DNA from: Stieleria neptunia
GTDB taxonomy: Bacteria; Planctomycetota; Planctomycetia; Pirellulales; Pirellulaceae
Assembly (NCBI RefSeq): GCF_007754155.1
Contig: NZ_CP037423.1
Span: 10,908,938 to 10,972,937 of the forward strand
Length of the DNA: 64,000 bases
Reading direction: 5' to 3'
Shown: in pieces, positions 17,901-27,740 of the stretch
Layout: each line of letters starts with the position of its first letter
Position numbering within the stretch: the first letter of the stretch is position 1
Program-made: the position numbers and the translations under genes
Notes under the pieces: generated by a model
Databases searched by the model: none
The model's input: the letters and a program-made list of their open reading frames with translations, nothing else
What the model was told of the DNA's origin: nothing

Positions 17901-20900
17901 CGACACAGCACTGGAGACTCCGGTTGTCCACGCAATTGATGTCAACGTTGGTTCCGATAGCTCCTTTCCCCACGACTTCAGGCATGTTGATGGAAAACTG
18001 GTTTTCGTCGCTCAAACGGACCTACAGACACCTAAATCGCTACATTGGATCTACAGTTCCTTGGAGACGCCTGTTCTTCATACGCTAGATCTCAATCCGA
18101 ACTGGCACACGGCGCTCTCAACGCTAATCAACGACAAACTGTTTTTCCCTGCCAGCCAGGGCGTCAATCGTACAATTACTGAACTGTCCTGGATCGATTT
18201 CTCCGTTGCCACGCCAAGCGTGCACACGCTCGATATCGCTCAGGGCTCGATCTACTCAACCAGTTATCCTTCACTCGAGCTGTGGGGCGTTGAAGACCAG
18301 AACGGAGACAAGCTGTTTTTTGCTGCCTTCGATCCGGTACACGGCATGGAATTGCGTTGGATTGATGCGTCACTTGAATCTCCTACGCTTCAAACACTTG
18401 ATGGGTTTAGTTCCCATCATTCCAGCAGTATTCGGGGTGTCACCCGGATCGAGGAAAAGCTTTTCTTTTTTGCATACGACTCGCGTCACGGCGATGAGTT
18501 GCGGTGGCTAGACACCACCGAGGAAAATCCCGACGTGCACATCATTGACATGATGCCAGGGATGGAAGGGACGACCAACGCCGAAATGGTTGCCGTCGGA
18601 ACGAAGCTTTACTTCTCCGCCCGTGACGAGTCGGGGCCCTTAAAATTGCATTGGATCGACACGTCACTTGACGAGTTCACAGTTCAAACACTTGATACTG
18701 ACGCACAACTGTACCTGAATGGAGAGGCAACGTATAAACAAGTTGACAGCAAACTCTTTTTCCAAGTCTATTCTCCCTCGCTTGGAGTGGAGCTAGGCTG
18801 GATCGACACCGCGCTCAGTACGCCGACATTACAGATTCTCGATCTCAACCCGGGGTCGGGTTCTTCTGCTCCTGCAAAGTGGACAGGATGGCTGCAGATC
18901 GACGACAAGCTATTCTTCAACGCCACCGATCCTGTCTATGGAGACGAACTGCGTTGGATCGACACATCGCTACTTGATCCCACCGTCCACACGTATGACG
19001 TGAACCCCGGTGTACGAGGATCAAATCCTGGAGAATCTTCAAACTACAGTTGGCTGAATGAAAGACGAATCATTGCCGTTGGTGAGAAACTCTACTTCAC
19101 CGCAAAGAGCGAGAAAGACGGAGTGGAACTGAGGTGGGTGGATACCACATCGGATGAGACGGATTTCCACACACTTGACCTGTACGAAGGCTCCGTCGGC
19201 TCGGATGCAGGGTTGTATTTCGGCTACGAAACGATTGACGAAAAACTTTTTTTCAATGCTGCGGCCTACTCGTCGTCTGGGGATTGGCCGACTGCGAGTG
19301 GATTGCACTGGATAGACACTCGCCTTTCAGATCCAGTTCCCCATGTCATTGACCCTTGGGATGGATCCACCGGTGTGGTTTCCGATGGAAACGGTGGATC
19401 GGTTGCATCGTTCGTAGGCCCTGAGTCTGTCGCGGTCTTAGGGAACCGGCTCTATTTCAAAACGTCGACAGAACCGTATGGTGATGAATTGGGCTGGATC
19501 GATGCGCGCGACCCGGCAGCCTCGATCAACATAATCGACATCAATCCAGGGACGGAAAATTCGATCCACGCAGGCACGACGCTCCATACAACAGAAGACA
19601 AGATCTTTTTCAACGCCAGCGATGGTCAGACCAACTCCCTGAGATGGATCGGCAACACTTTTCGACCACAGTCGTACCAGACCCTCCCGTTTGGCGCAAG
19701 TTTTGTTGCAAGCTCGGGCAACAAAATGTACGGTTTTCTAGATCAAGCGTTTGGCTCTCTCCAAGTCGGTCCGTCTACGTTGCTCCTGGAACCAGATGAC
19801 TTTGGAATCACTGACGGAGAAATCACGTTGCAGGTCGGCAGCGATGGCCTGCTACACGTGTTCGTCTCCGGGACCACGAACGAGATCACGCTCCCTCGCG
19901 ATCCGCAGGGATTCATCACACCGCTCGAATTCACCGGACGTGACCACGCCGACGATACGTTGCGCGTCGATTTAGCCAATCTGCCCAGCGGATTTCAGAT
20001 TCAATTCGAAGGCGGCGTCGGTGGAAATGACTCGCTGGAGATTGATGACGGTGCCGCAACGCTTCACAGTCTCATCAGCCATACCTTTGTCAACTCGTCC
20101 GACGGTTCGATCATGATCGAGTCCGGAGCATCGATCACCTATTCCGGACTGGAGCCGATCTCCGACTCGGCTCTTGCCGAAACACGGATCTTTGACTTCA
20201 CCCACCCAAGCTCAGAAGTGATCGAACTTGGGGGCAGTTTGATATCGGGAAGGACGCATCGAATTGATTCGCAAGAAAGTGAATCGGTCGACTTCACCGC
20301 TCCGACGGAAGCACTGACCGTCGTTGCCGGTGACGGAGATACGCTCAGACTCTCCGATGCCCTCGTCGGAAAGATGCATTTCACGGTTCCCTCGGTCGTG
20401 ATGGAACCCACTGCGGCAGTCACACTGCGAATTCCCAGTGTGGAAAACGCTGATCAGATCGTTGTCAATGGAACGATCTCACTCGACGGCTCACTTACCC
20501 TCGACACCACGGGTCTCAATCCTTCTCATGGGGACTCGTTTGTGATTCTTGACAATGATGGCACCGACCCCGTCGTTGGAGAGTTCACAACCACGTTGGT
20601 TCATCCATCAAGCGGTCATCGGTCCATTGCGGGAACGCAATTTGATCTCGATTACGTTGGTGGGACCGCAAACAATGACGTTGTCATCACCTATGATGCT
20701 GACGCAGACCAACTAGATGATCTCCAAGTCATCGCCTCCGAGGCGTATCTCAACTCGGCAAATATCAAGGTATTTCCAATCCTGGTATCAGGACTTGACC
20801 AAGACGCGACAGCCGTCGTGACGTTTGGAGACGGAAGCCATTTCGTCACCACCAATGTGAACAGCAATGGATCGATGACTGTCGATCTCTCAGGAACCGA

Positions 20901-21873
20901 ACTTCAAAATGGAGTCATCACGATTCAGATCGAGTCAACGGATAACGTCGGAAACCAAGCGGAAGGGATCGCGGCGGAAGTGTTAAAAATCACCGGTGGT
21001 CCCGAGTTGGTATTCGAATCCGTGACGCGGCACCAGCCGACGACGCAGTTGACCAATGCGGATGAACTGCGTTTCAGAATGATCTTCAGCGAGCAGGTTC
21101 TCCAAGTTGATCCAACTGATTTTGTGGTTGCGGGTGGAAGTACGGCCGGAATCACGCAGGTGCTAGCCGTTCAAGGAACGGGAGAGATCGTCTTTGAAGC
21201 GATCGTCGCGGGTGGTGACCTGGAAACCTTCAACGGTGAGGTCGGAATCAACTTGGCTGTCGGTCAGGACATTGAGGACGCCTCTGCACACCCCTTGCTT
21301 GCGACCGACCCCATCGTCAACGAGGTCTACACGGTGGATCATGACGCGCCTCAGCTGGAATCAATTCAAGTCGGACAAGGACAATCGAGCGTCGTGCGCA
21401 ACATTGTGGTCACGTTTGACTCTGAAGTGGAAATCGATGCCGATGCTTTCGAAGTACGTTCTGAATCAGGAACGCCCGTCGCTGTCTCTGCATCGATCTC
21501 GCCACTGTCCGGAATGACAACCGCAGAGTTGACATTTAGCGGGCCGCTTACCGATGCTAGCGGATCACTCCTGGATGGGATTTATGTCCTGACGGTCAAA
21601 GACAGTCATGTCCGTGACCTTGCCAGTAATTCGCTGGACGGTGACAGCGATGGCTCGGGTGGCGGAGACGCAATCGACGAATTCTTCAGGATGTTTGGAG
21701 ACAGTGACAGCGACAGGGACGTGGACAGCCAAGACTACGGGCGATTTGGATTAACGTTTTTACAGCAGATCGGGGACTCGTCATTCAATGCATCTTTCGA
21801 TCACGACGGCGATGGTGACGTGGACGGCCAAGATTACGGGCAATTCGGATTACGTTTCCTGAAACAACTGTAA
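14971..21873 (+). CDS. Giant surface protein: LEPR motif, beta-helix repeats, ELWxxDGT-like repeats, dockerin-like end
   Basis: About 2300 residues from ATG 14971, chosen because it begins with a basic stretch (MKKPRRPAKQRVRRP) and the planctomycete LEPR-type motif VETLERRDLLSA. Residues about 130-700 form right-handed beta-helix repeats with recurring NVISGN, IAGNxIGT and NxIGTDGDG units. Residues about 720-1640 contain many units of the form ELRWIDTSLxxPTVHTLDLNPG, resembling ELWxxDGT repeats. A further region (about 1640-2240) looks like bacterial Ig/adhesin modules. The last 60 residues carry two DxDxDxDxxDY loops (DSDSDRDVDSQDYGRFG, DHDGDGDVDGQDYGQFG) like a dockerin type I. Exported adhesin or cell-envelope protein. 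It lies 120 bp after the kinase, same strand. Confidence 0.87.
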   Translation: MKKPRRPAKQRVRRPLVETLERRDLLSALSVVNTADSGPGSLRAAIEQANVATAPVTIQFEIPTSDANYVDVDSHLAGGDAQPDAFVITPLSPLPTLNNANASVKIDGRSQSVFGGDSNPFGPEVVIDGSSSGSGPGFLIVRSHGNEIVGLNIHSFSSNGIAVGAGHSNRFAGNYIGTDATGRFAMPNGGDGIRLNNTAKDNLIGGVTAADRNVISGNNMRGITISREGTSFNTIVGNFIGTNASGTNAIPNRLDGISIREGASENIIGTNDDGTNDQSEGNVISGNGEQGIAVGDSGTQGNLIAGNLIGVSPSGTIALPNSLSGVLLSDSTSNNIIGGNGLHSTNVISGNGASGISIVSNSIGNTIAGNHIGTDATGGSAVGNTMFGIFVGDGSDHNRIGTDGDGVGDLSEKNLISGNLLHGVRLGGSAGVVIAGNYIGTNLAGDAAIPNGDSGVQVAYGATLNFIGTNGDGIGDGVEGNLISGNAIDGIQLSGPNTAYNFVAGNRIGTDATGNAALGNQGGGILLVYGTHDNHIGTDGDGISDALERNVISGNAFTGVSIQGGGLTVENNVVAGNLIGTNAAGLQPIPNAFEGIRLWLGAAENLIGTDGDGIADEAERNVIAGNGRNGIWLSPSEASANTIAGNSIGKDFTGATSIANGTGSAVGRLEDGYQPTVNGSNGIGQMETYPVYRDFTPGSHVAVGGKLIVDAISDASGHELQVLDTGTFENTVVDVVPGPLGSNPRNLTAVGTNIYFIADDHIAGTEIRWFDLTDPTLAVSTLDLVPGAASSIINVLVGLEVVGNELFFVTTDENGHFLHWFDTTSISPQVSVVEFGPGISTTDAPGAQTGFVRSGDRVYFTSGGFDQGVELRWVDLASDSPTVHSIDLYQGSSSSRIGDLQLIGDKLYFIGDSSHPNAVSDALRWIDTTSPDPVVNTVTGDLAPINGSAGEAGFISIGSKLYFNASDPLLGHEVFWIDTALETPVVHAIDVNVGSDSSFPHDFRHVDGKLVFVAQTDLQTPKSLHWIYSSLETPVLHTLDLNPNWHTALSTLINDKLFFPASQGVNRTITELSWIDFSVATPSVHTLDIAQGSIYSTSYPSLELWGVEDQNGDKLFFAAFDPVHGMELRWIDASLESPTLQTLDGFSSHHSSSIRGVTRIEEKLFFFAYDSRHGDELRWLDTTEENPDVHIIDMMPGMEGTTNAEMVAVGTKLYFSARDESGPLKLHWIDTSLDEFTVQTLDTDAQLYLNGEATYKQVDSKLFFQVYSPSLGVELGWIDTALSTPTLQILDLNPGSGSSAPAKWTGWLQIDDKLFFNATDPVYGDELRWIDTSLLDPTVHTYDVNPGVRGSNPGESSNYSWLNERRIIAVGEKLYFTAKSEKDGVELRWVDTTSDETDFHTLDLYEGSVGSDAGLYFGYETIDEKLFFNAAAYSSSGDWPTASGLHWIDTRLSDPVPHVIDPWDGSTGVVSDGNGGSVASFVGPESVAVLGNRLYFKTSTEPYGDELGWIDARDPAASINIIDINPGTENSIHAGTTLHTTEDKIFFNASDGQTNSLRWIGNTFRPQSYQTLPFGASFVASSGNKMYGFLDQAFGSLQVGPSTLLLEPDDFGITDGEITLQVGSDGLLHVFVSGTTNEITLPRDPQGFITPLEFTGRDHADDTLRVDLANLPSGFQIQFEGGVGGNDSLEIDDGAATLHSLISHTFVNSSDGSIMIESGASITYSGLEPISDSALAETRIFDFTHPSSEVIELGGSLISGRTHRIDSQESESVDFTAPTEALTVVAGDGDTLRLSDALVGKMHFTVPSVVMEPTAAVTLRIPSVENADQIVVNGTISLDGSLTLDTTGLNPSHGDSFVILDNDGTDPVVGEFTTTLVHPSSGHRSIAGTQFDLDYVGGTANNDVVITYDADADQLDDLQVIASEAYLNSANIKVFPILVSGLDQDATAVVTFGDGSHFVTTNVNSNGSMTVDLSGTELQNGVITIQIESTDNVGNQAEGIAAEVLKITGGPELVFESVTRHQPTTQLTNADELRFRMIFSEQVLQVDPTDFVVAGGSTAGITQVLAVQGTGEIVFEAIVAGGDLETFNGEVGINLAVGQDIEDASAHPLLATDPIVNEVYTVDHDAPQLESIQVGQGQSSVVRNIVVTFDSEVEIDADAFEVRSESGTPVAVSASISPLSGMTTAELTFSGPLTDASGSLLDGIYVLTVKDSHVRDLASNSLDGDSDGSGGGDAIDEFFRMFGDSDSDRDVDSQDYGRFGLTFLQQIGDSSFNASFDHDGDGDVDGQDYGQFGLRFLKQL

Positions 21874-21940
21874 CAAAAGAATCTGTTTCACGTGATCGCT
21901 CGATCTTTGAAAGTTCGATCGTTCGACGGCAGTGCGAAGT

Positions 21941-23068
21941 TCACGCGGCTCTGAAGAGCACCTGATTGCTGGGGACTCGGCCGAGGGCTTCGCTGCCGTA
22001 GGTGGACAGCGTTGCATCGGCGACTTCATAGCCGTGGCGGAACAGCAGGCTGAACTCGCTGTGGGTGAGCCGACGGAGTGTGGTTTCGATCTGCGCGACC
22101 CGGCTGACTTCGTCGTCCGTCAAGGCGGGTTTGCCTGCGCCGGGATGGCGTGCGTACACCTTCTTCGTCGCCAACCCCAGACGCAGATAGGTGCCCTTTC
22201 CCGGGTTCTGGATAAAGTACTCCATCAACATTCTGGTCCGCAGACTGCGAACCTGGTCGGTCGCGATGTCGACCAGCCGCATCGATGCCTTCAAGTAGCC
22301 GGGCCGCCAGCGTGATTGTCGAGTCTCACTTGCAAGTGGGCGAGAAGCGTCGCACACGATCAGGAAATCGGTGCCCTCGCACAGGCCTTCGCCGGGTTTG
22401 AACAGCGACTCGACGCCCAAGTTGTCGTACACGCCGCCGTCCCAAAGGTGGAGGTGTTGGTACTTTGGCGAGATTCTGTGCCAATCGCCATCACGAAACT
22501 CGCTCCACCGGTGTCGACGCGATGGCAGACGCAGCGGGCCGATCAAGCCGGGGACGGCGGCCGAAGCGGCCAGCGCGTGCGAAAGACGGAAATCGGGATC
22601 CGTGACGTACTTGGTTTGATAGTCGCCCATCAAGTCACGTTGGAAACGCCAGTTCTTGCCGGTCTGATAGCAGGTCGCATTGATGAGCCAGCGTGGCGAG
22701 ACGGGCAAATCGGCAAGCGATCCCTTGATGCCCCATTTGCTTTCCAACGCGTCGCCCAGCACCGACGCTCGACCGGTCGCCAGTCGCCACGGAAACAGCA
22801 GCGAGTTCAGGACGTACATCCGTTGCACGTTTTGCGTCGTCAGCAGCGCAAGGCATCGCGGCACGACCTCATGCAGGTATTCTTCGCTGGTCGGCCAACG
22901 GTAGCCGGCCGATGCGATCACCAGCCCGGCAGCCAAACTGCCCCCGGAAACGCTGGAGACGATTTCCACGTTGCCCAGCAAATCCTGTCGCGCCAGTCGA
23001 GCCAGGACACCGAGGTGAAACACCGTCGCACGGACGCCACCGCCGGAAAATGCCAGGGAGATCTTCAT
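21941..23068 (-). CDS. Patatin-like phospholipase
   Basis: A 375-aa protein from ATG 23068, where the family's first motif begins at once (MKISLAFSGGGVRATVFHLGV). The oxyanion-hole motif GGGVR is at 9-13, the nucleophile serine lies in SSVSGGSLAAG (S41, variant GxSxG with Ser in the first position), and the catalytic Asp is in LWDGGVYDNLG. No signal peptide is visible, so it is probably cytoplasmic or membrane-associated. Patatin-like enzymes hydrolyse acyl esters of phospholipids or neutral lipids through a Ser-Asp dyad. A longer frame reaches 23296, but the upstream part is low in protein character and overlaps a repeat near 23188. It converges with the surface-protein gene. Confidence 0.87.
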   Translation of the reverse strand: MKISLAFSGGGVRATVFHLGVLARLARQDLLGNVEIVSSVSGGSLAAGLVIASAGYRWPTSEEYLHEVVPRCLALLTTQNVQRMYVLNSLLFPWRLATGRASVLGDALESKWGIKGSLADLPVSPRWLINATCYQTGKNWRFQRDLMGDYQTKYVTDPDFRLSHALAASAAVPGLIGPLRLPSRRHRWSEFRDGDWHRISPKYQHLHLWDGGVYDNLGVESLFKPGEGLCEGTDFLIVCDASRPLASETRQSRWRPGYLKASMRLVDIATDQVRSLRTRMLMEYFIQNPGKGTYLRLGLATKKVYARHPGAGKPALTDDEVSRVAQIETTLRRLTHSEFSLLFRHGYEVADATLSTYGSEALGRVPSNQVLFRAA

Positions 23069-23504
23069 GAAACGATGCGGAGATGGCGTGAAACTCAGGG
23101 GCAAAGGGCTCGCAAACGCAGGTTTGAATTCGCAAGCCAGACGTCGCCGCAATCCTAGTGTCGCAGCATTCGGCGGAGCCAGATCAATGTACGATGGCCC
23201 TTCCGGGCCGTCGCCCGCGCGACTCTGTGCGGCGTTGCGTAAAAGGACGTCGTCCAAAGATCCTTTCCTAGGGCACGACAGTAAGGGGACGCACATTTTA
23301 TTAAAAAGATTTTCGAATCGGTTCGATGTCCGGGAACTTCCCCGGACCCCACCCGGTCTGGCATGGGATGTGATCCAAGAGACCGATCGGGCGGGGCTGG
23401 CGTGACCGGATCACTGGCTTTGAAATCCTTCTCGATTTCCCCCGGAGCAATCGCCGACCGTGTATCATGAACGTCCCTCCACGGCTCTCCCCCCTGCCCA
23501 AGCC
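23069..23504. other. Divergent intergenic region with one repeat copy
   Basis: About 430 bp between the divergent patatin and DUF1592 genes, presumably carrying both promoters. It contains GTACGATGGCCC...GGGCCGTCG (from about 23188), a hairpin also found near 44937. No gene is supported; short frames overlap the repeat. Confidence 0.5.
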
Positions 23505-25448
23505 ATGATGACGACCGATTACAACCAATCCCGCTTTGCAGCTTTCTGGTTGCAGGGTTTCCTGGCGGTGCTGCTTTCAGCCTGCCCAACAAACAGCACG
23601 CCTGCGCAAGACACGCTCGATGACGAACATGCGTCTCGGAAGGCTGAAGTTGAAAAGCTGTTTCGAAAAGATGTCACGCGCTTTATCAAGACTTACTGCA
23701 TCGATTGCCACCAGAACAGTCGGCCTACCGAAGCGGGGGTAAACTTTTCCCCAGCCTTAAACACTCCGGCTCACCCTGCGTTCACCGAGCAATGGAAACG
23801 AGCGGCGGCGCGTGTGAAAGCGCATGACATGCCGCCGGAAGGATTGGACCAACCCTCTGACGAACAGCGGCAAATGTTCGTCCAGTGGCAAAAGAAGATC
23901 AAATTCTTGAGCCCCAAAGACCCAGGCCCGTTTATCATTCGACGGCTGACCAAGTCAGAATATGGCAACACGCTGCAAGACTTGTTTGGGGTGGATCCCG
24001 AGATCGCGGCGGCGTTGCCTGACGAGGTGAGCGGTGAAGGCTACTTGAATTCGCTTTCGCCGCTGCAACTGGAACAGTACCTAGCGATCGCCGACAAAGT
24101 GCTGGATCAGGTTTGGCCCGTCGGTGAAATGCCTTCCAGCGAGGTGCTTTATCGGTTGATCGGCCAGAAGATTGACCCCAGCAACCGCAAGGCTCTCGCG
24201 ACAGCCAAGATCGCTGAATCGCTGGCACGGACCATGTATCGACGTCCCGCGTCCGAGCAGGAGATTGCCACGTTGAACAGTGTGTATGAGCTGGGGCGGA
24301 CGAACAAGTTAGGCGTTGAAGACGCTCTCCGCTTGATGGTCAAAGCAACTTTGGTATCGCCGCAATTCCTGTTTATCACCCCGGCTGAGCAACCTGACCG
24401 TGACGCCAAAATCGTGCGGGTGGACGACTACCAACTCGCATCGCGACTGTCGTATTTCCTTTGGGCAACAATGCCGGACGCCGAACTGATGCGTTTGGCT
24501 TCGGAGGGCAAGTTGCAAGAGCATGGTGTCTTGCGGGGACAGGTCACCCGTCTGCTCGCATCGCCAAAATCACGCGCGCTGTTCGATGGTTTCGGTGCCC
24601 AATGGTTGGGCTTGGATGATTGGCGCGACCGCACGTTTGATCAGGACAAGTTCCCGCAGATGAACGAGGCCCTGCGCAGTGCGATGTACGACGAAGCACG
24701 CTTGCTGTTCGAGGATGTCACGCGGGGAAACTTAAGCGTGGCGGCCTTCATTGATTGCGACTTCACCTTCGTGAACCAGCCATTGGCTGAAGTGTATTCG
24801 ATGGACGACATCACCGGCCAAGAGATGCAGAAAATCACTCTGACGAATCAAAACCGCGGCGGAATCCTAGCCATGCCGGCCGTGCTTGCGGCGACGTCAT
24901 TTCCCAACCGAACCAGTCCGGTCAATCGCGGCGTCTGGGTGCTGGAACAAGTTCTTGGTGAGCACGTTCCGCCCGCTCCACCGGATGTGCCTGCCTTGAA
25001 AGAGCAGGACGAGACAGCGGCCGAGAGCTTGACCATGCGAGAGCTTACCGAATTGCACCGGAGCGATCCTGTCTGTGCCAATTGCCATCGTTTGCTCGAT
25101 CCGATCGGATTCGGACTCGAAAATTTCGATGCGATCGGACGCTGGCGAGACTCCGACGACAACGGCGCCACGATCGACGCTTCCGGCGTGCTGCCGGACG
25201 GCAGTCGGTTTTCGACGCCCGCGGAATTGAAAGCCATGGTCAGCGGGCGGCTCGACGACTTCGCTCGGAACCTGGCCGAAAAAATGTTGGCCTATGCCCT
25301 GTGTCGCTCCCTCGAAGGCTACGACGAAATCGTTGTGGACGAAATGACTCAGCGCGTCGCCGACGACGACTACCGAATGCAAACGCTGATCAGCGAAGTT
25401 GTGACAAGTTATCCCTTCACCCATCGCCGAATCGAAGATGAGAGATAG
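23505..25448 (+). CDS. DUF1592-family planctomycete cytochrome-like protein
   Basis: A 647-aa protein from ATG 23505 (or 23508) with a signal peptide (about residues 8-37). A haem-c type CIDCH motif lies near residue 68 and a second, CANCH, near residue 524. The usual domain order is visible: DUF1587 ([20 protein letters not shown]), DUF1595 ([15 protein letters not shown]...SPQFLF), DUF1592 ([17 protein letters not shown]), DUF1588 ([21 protein letters not shown]) and DUF1585 ([18 protein letters not shown]). Such exported proteins are abundant in planctomycetes and almost always precede a DUF1552 gene, as here. The biochemical role is unproven; haem-dependent oxidation linked to polysaccharide use is a common suggestion. 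Confidence 0.93.
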   Translation: MMTTDYNQSRFAAFWLQGFLAVLLSACPTNSTPAQDTLDDEHASRKAEVEKLFRKDVTRFIKTYCIDCHQNSRPTEAGVNFSPALNTPAHPAFTEQWKRAAARVKAHDMPPEGLDQPSDEQRQMFVQWQKKIKFLSPKDPGPFIIRRLTKSEYGNTLQDLFGVDPEIAAALPDEVSGEGYLNSLSPLQLEQYLAIADKVLDQVWPVGEMPSSEVLYRLIGQKIDPSNRKALATAKIAESLARTMYRRPASEQEIATLNSVYELGRTNKLGVEDALRLMVKATLVSPQFLFITPAEQPDRDAKIVRVDDYQLASRLSYFLWATMPDAELMRLASEGKLQEHGVLRGQVTRLLASPKSRALFDGFGAQWLGLDDWRDRTFDQDKFPQMNEALRSAMYDEARLLFEDVTRGNLSVAAFIDCDFTFVNQPLAEVYSMDDITGQEMQKITLTNQNRGGILAMPAVLAATSFPNRTSPVNRGVWVLEQVLGEHVPPAPPDVPALKEQDETAAESLTMRELTELHRSDPVCANCHRLLDPIGFGLENFDAIGRWRDSDDNGATIDASGVLPDGSRFSTPAELKAMVSGRLDDFARNLAEKMLAYALCRSLEGYDEIVVDEMTQRVADDDYRMQTLISEVVTSYPFTHRRIEDER

Positions 25449-26832
25449 AACGATGATCAGATCTGGAATGATTGATCGCAGAACCTGCTTGCGCGGTCTG
25501 GGCGCGGCGCTCGCACTGCCGCTGCTCGATGTCATGGGTTGGCAAGAAGCCAAGGCTGCCCAAACGTACAAGCCTCCCGTCCGACTGGGGTTCATGTACA
25601 TGCCGCACGGCGTGATCATGGACGAATTCTGGCCGACCGATGCGGAGAGTTTTCTTGATTCACCGCCTCCGGCGGTCGAATCGCTCAAGCCAGTGCTGGA
25701 CCAGTGCTTGATGATGAAGGGAATCTCTGGCGTGCCCACGGCCCCTTTCAACGGAGCACCGCACGCGCTGGAGCTTTCGACGTGGCTCACCGCGACACTG
25801 CCGGATCCGGCGAAACGTAGCGAAATCAATATCGCGATTTCAGCAGATCAAATCGCAGCGAATTACGTCGGAGCGATGACGCCATTGCCGTCGCTGGAAC
25901 TGGCGACCATGCCGCAAAACTGGAAAGAGAATCAAGCGGGGCTGAACGAAGGCTATTACTCGCACTGCAGCTACCGTTCGCCGACCCAAGTCGTGCCCGC
26001 AGAAACGAACCCGCGAAACGTGCTCGCCCGCTTGTTCAATCAGAAAGGTTCAGGCAGTGCTGCCGTTTCCGGCGCGGCCAGCCCGCTGGACCGCAACATG
26101 TTGGATCTGGTCCTCGGTGGCGCTCGAGATCTGCGTCGCAAATTGCCTTCGTCCGACCAACGCAAATTGGACGAGTACCTGGATAGTGTCCGGTCGGTCG
26201 AGCGTCGCATCGCTGCGATCGAGCAACGGCAAAAGCAGGCCGCGATGGAAAAGGCCGGCCTGCGTCGCGATCACAGGGGCGCTGATTCACCGCCCATCGA
26301 GATCAAGATTCCCGACGGCGACAAACGCAGCGAGTACATGCAAGTCATGTGCGACCTGAACGTCTTGGCCTTCCAAACCGACATGACTCGCGTCTCGACT
26401 TACGTCGGTTCGCGGCCCAACGGCGCGAATTATCCAGAGCTCGGGTTTAGCGACCAGCACCATTCGCAGACGCACCACCGCGGCGACAAGACGAAGATGG
26501 ACAAGGTCGCGAAGATTGTCGCGTTCAACATCGAACAGTTCGCACACATGGTGAAAAAGATGCATTCTCTAAAAGAAGCCGATGGAACGCTGCTCGACAA
26601 TTGCATCATGATGTGGGGTTCAGGCCTGGAAGACGGCGACAAACACAGCCGGGAAAACCTGCCCTTCATCGTCGCGGGCGGCGGAGGCGGCTCGTTAAAG
26701 ACGGGGCGTTATCTGCCTGACGTGAAAGGCAATCAAGGCGACTTGCTCACCACGCTGCTCTCCTGCGCCGGTATTCCGATCGACCGCCCCGTCGGCATCG
26801 CCACCAAGCAAATCGAAGCGATCAAAGCGTAG
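25438..26832 (+). CDS. DUF1552 Tat-exported protein, partner of the DUF1592 gene
   Basis: A 464-aa protein whose start overlaps the DUF1592 stop by 11 bases; ATG 25453 is an alternative start. The N-terminus has a twin-arginine-type signal ([19 protein letters not shown]). The body shows DUF1552 hallmarks: [25 protein letters not shown]-like [40 protein letters not shown], and [23 protein letters not shown]. Members are exported folded by Tat, and their fold is related to sulfatase-like/alkaline-phosphatase proteins (DUF1501 relatives). Coupling with the cytochrome-like gene implies a two-component periplasmic enzyme of unknown substrate. Confidence 0.92.
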   Translation: MRDRTMIRSGMIDRRTCLRGLGAALALPLLDVMGWQEAKAAQTYKPPVRLGFMYMPHGVIMDEFWPTDAESFLDSPPPAVESLKPVLDQCLMMKGISGVPTAPFNGAPHALELSTWLTATLPDPAKRSEINIAISADQIAANYVGAMTPLPSLELATMPQNWKENQAGLNEGYYSHCSYRSPTQVVPAETNPRNVLARLFNQKGSGSAAVSGAASPLDRNMLDLVLGGARDLRRKLPSSDQRKLDEYLDSVRSVERRIAAIEQRQKQAAMEKAGLRRDHRGADSPPIEIKIPDGDKRSEYMQVMCDLNVLAFQTDMTRVSTYVGSRPNGANYPELGFSDQHHSQTHHRGDKTKMDKVAKIVAFNIEQFAHMVKKMHSLKEADGTLLDNCIMMWGSGLEDGDKHSRENLPFIVAGGGGGSLKTGRYLPDVKGNQGDLLTTLLSCAGIPIDRPVGIATKQIEAIKA

Positions 26833-27082
26833 GCCGGCGGAAAGAATTGAGACGAACTCGCTGTGGGCGAGGCGATGAATCCAACATCAGCGTGTGCGAT
26901 TCAAACGACGCTCCGAAGTCGGCCACCGGAGCATGCTGGTTAAGGTCATTTCGACGCTTCGGTGCCTGAATTACTCGGACACTGAAGCGAGTTCGATCCG
27001 CCGCGTCACAACTTCGGTCGATGTAACCGACTGCGCGAAGAAATCGCGTTTTCTCTGTTCGGTGCGATCGCACTCCTTCATT

Positions 27083-27152
27083 CTGGCTCCCTTCTCCCCC
27101 GCGGCGAGAGCGAGTGGTGCTCGCTTTCATCGAAGGGGGAGAAGGGAGCCAG
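27083..27152. repeat. Perfect 18-bp-arm hairpin after the DUF1552 gene
   Basis: Arm CTGGCTCCCTTCTCCCCC at 27083-27100 is exactly complementary to 27135-27152. The 34-base interior holds a second stem (AGCGAG...CTCGCT). It could act as a bidirectional transcription barrier, but there is no T-run and it is 250 bp after the stop codon. It looks like a dispersed palindromic repeat. Confidence 0.65.
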
Positions 27153-27601
27153 TATAGAGGTAGGCCGGCCACCGAGTGGAAATCGGGCACCGGAAGCGGA
27201 TCTCGGTGGTGAGTGTAACCTGCGGAGAAGTTCACGACCTCCGCCAATTAGCTGCGTTTCAAATTCGCTTCGGGCGATGCAACCTCCGCGACCTCAGTTG
27301 TCAGTCTTTGTTGCTCGACTGGACAACGAACGATGGGCAAGACACCGGGGCCAACTCAACGTATCGTGCTGCGCGTGTTTCGCTGACCTATAGCCGGGGA
27401 CATCGCGGGAAGTTAGAGGGTTGCCTGGAGCGTTGCGTTCAGCATGGACAGATTGCCGGCAGGCGGCGACGGCGCGGCGCAGAATGCCCGCTCGTTCATG
27501 CGTTGTGCAACAAGGATCACTCGGCTCGGTTCGCCAGGGGACGTCCATTGTCTCAGTGACGGATTTGATTGCAGCGCAAGGTCCCAAGTCATTTGCAACG
27601 C

Positions 27602-27690
27602 CGGCCCTCTCTGGCGTTTGCTTGCTGCGCAAACGCCGTCTCTCCCAGAGGGAGAGAAACGAAATGGGTTGCCAAATCCTGCAGTAAAAG
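27602..27690 (+). repeat. Dispersed repeat family E, intact copy (empty site for the MITE)
   Basis: Starts CGGCCCTCTCTGGCG, carries an inner hairpin GGCGTTTGC...GCAAACGCC, and continues CTCCCAGAGGGAGAG then AAACGAAATGGG. A second copy starts at 32387 and is interrupted at exactly the CCCAGAGGG of this copy by a 316-bp element, resuming at 32764. This copy therefore shows the uninterrupted arrangement. Confidence 0.8.
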
Positions 27691-27740
27691 ACGCGACGTC
27701 CCAAGGCGGTCGCCAACAACCGGGAGGGTTGCTCAGTTGA

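Larger units (their letters stand above)
26833..27740. other. Intergenic region, about 900 bp, repeats but no supported gene
   Basis: It contains a perfect 18-bp-arm inverted repeat (27083-27152) and one uninterrupted copy of repeat family E (27602-27690). Open frames on both strands are short, arginine-rich or overlap the repeats; none shows a recognisable domain. A stretch near 27420-27560 has fair codon structure but no identity could be assigned. Confidence 0.55.

Noticed and set aside
27413..27598. Decayed fragment of a DUF1552 gene
   Set aside because: A short VAxxVAFSMDRL resemblance is too weak to support common origin.
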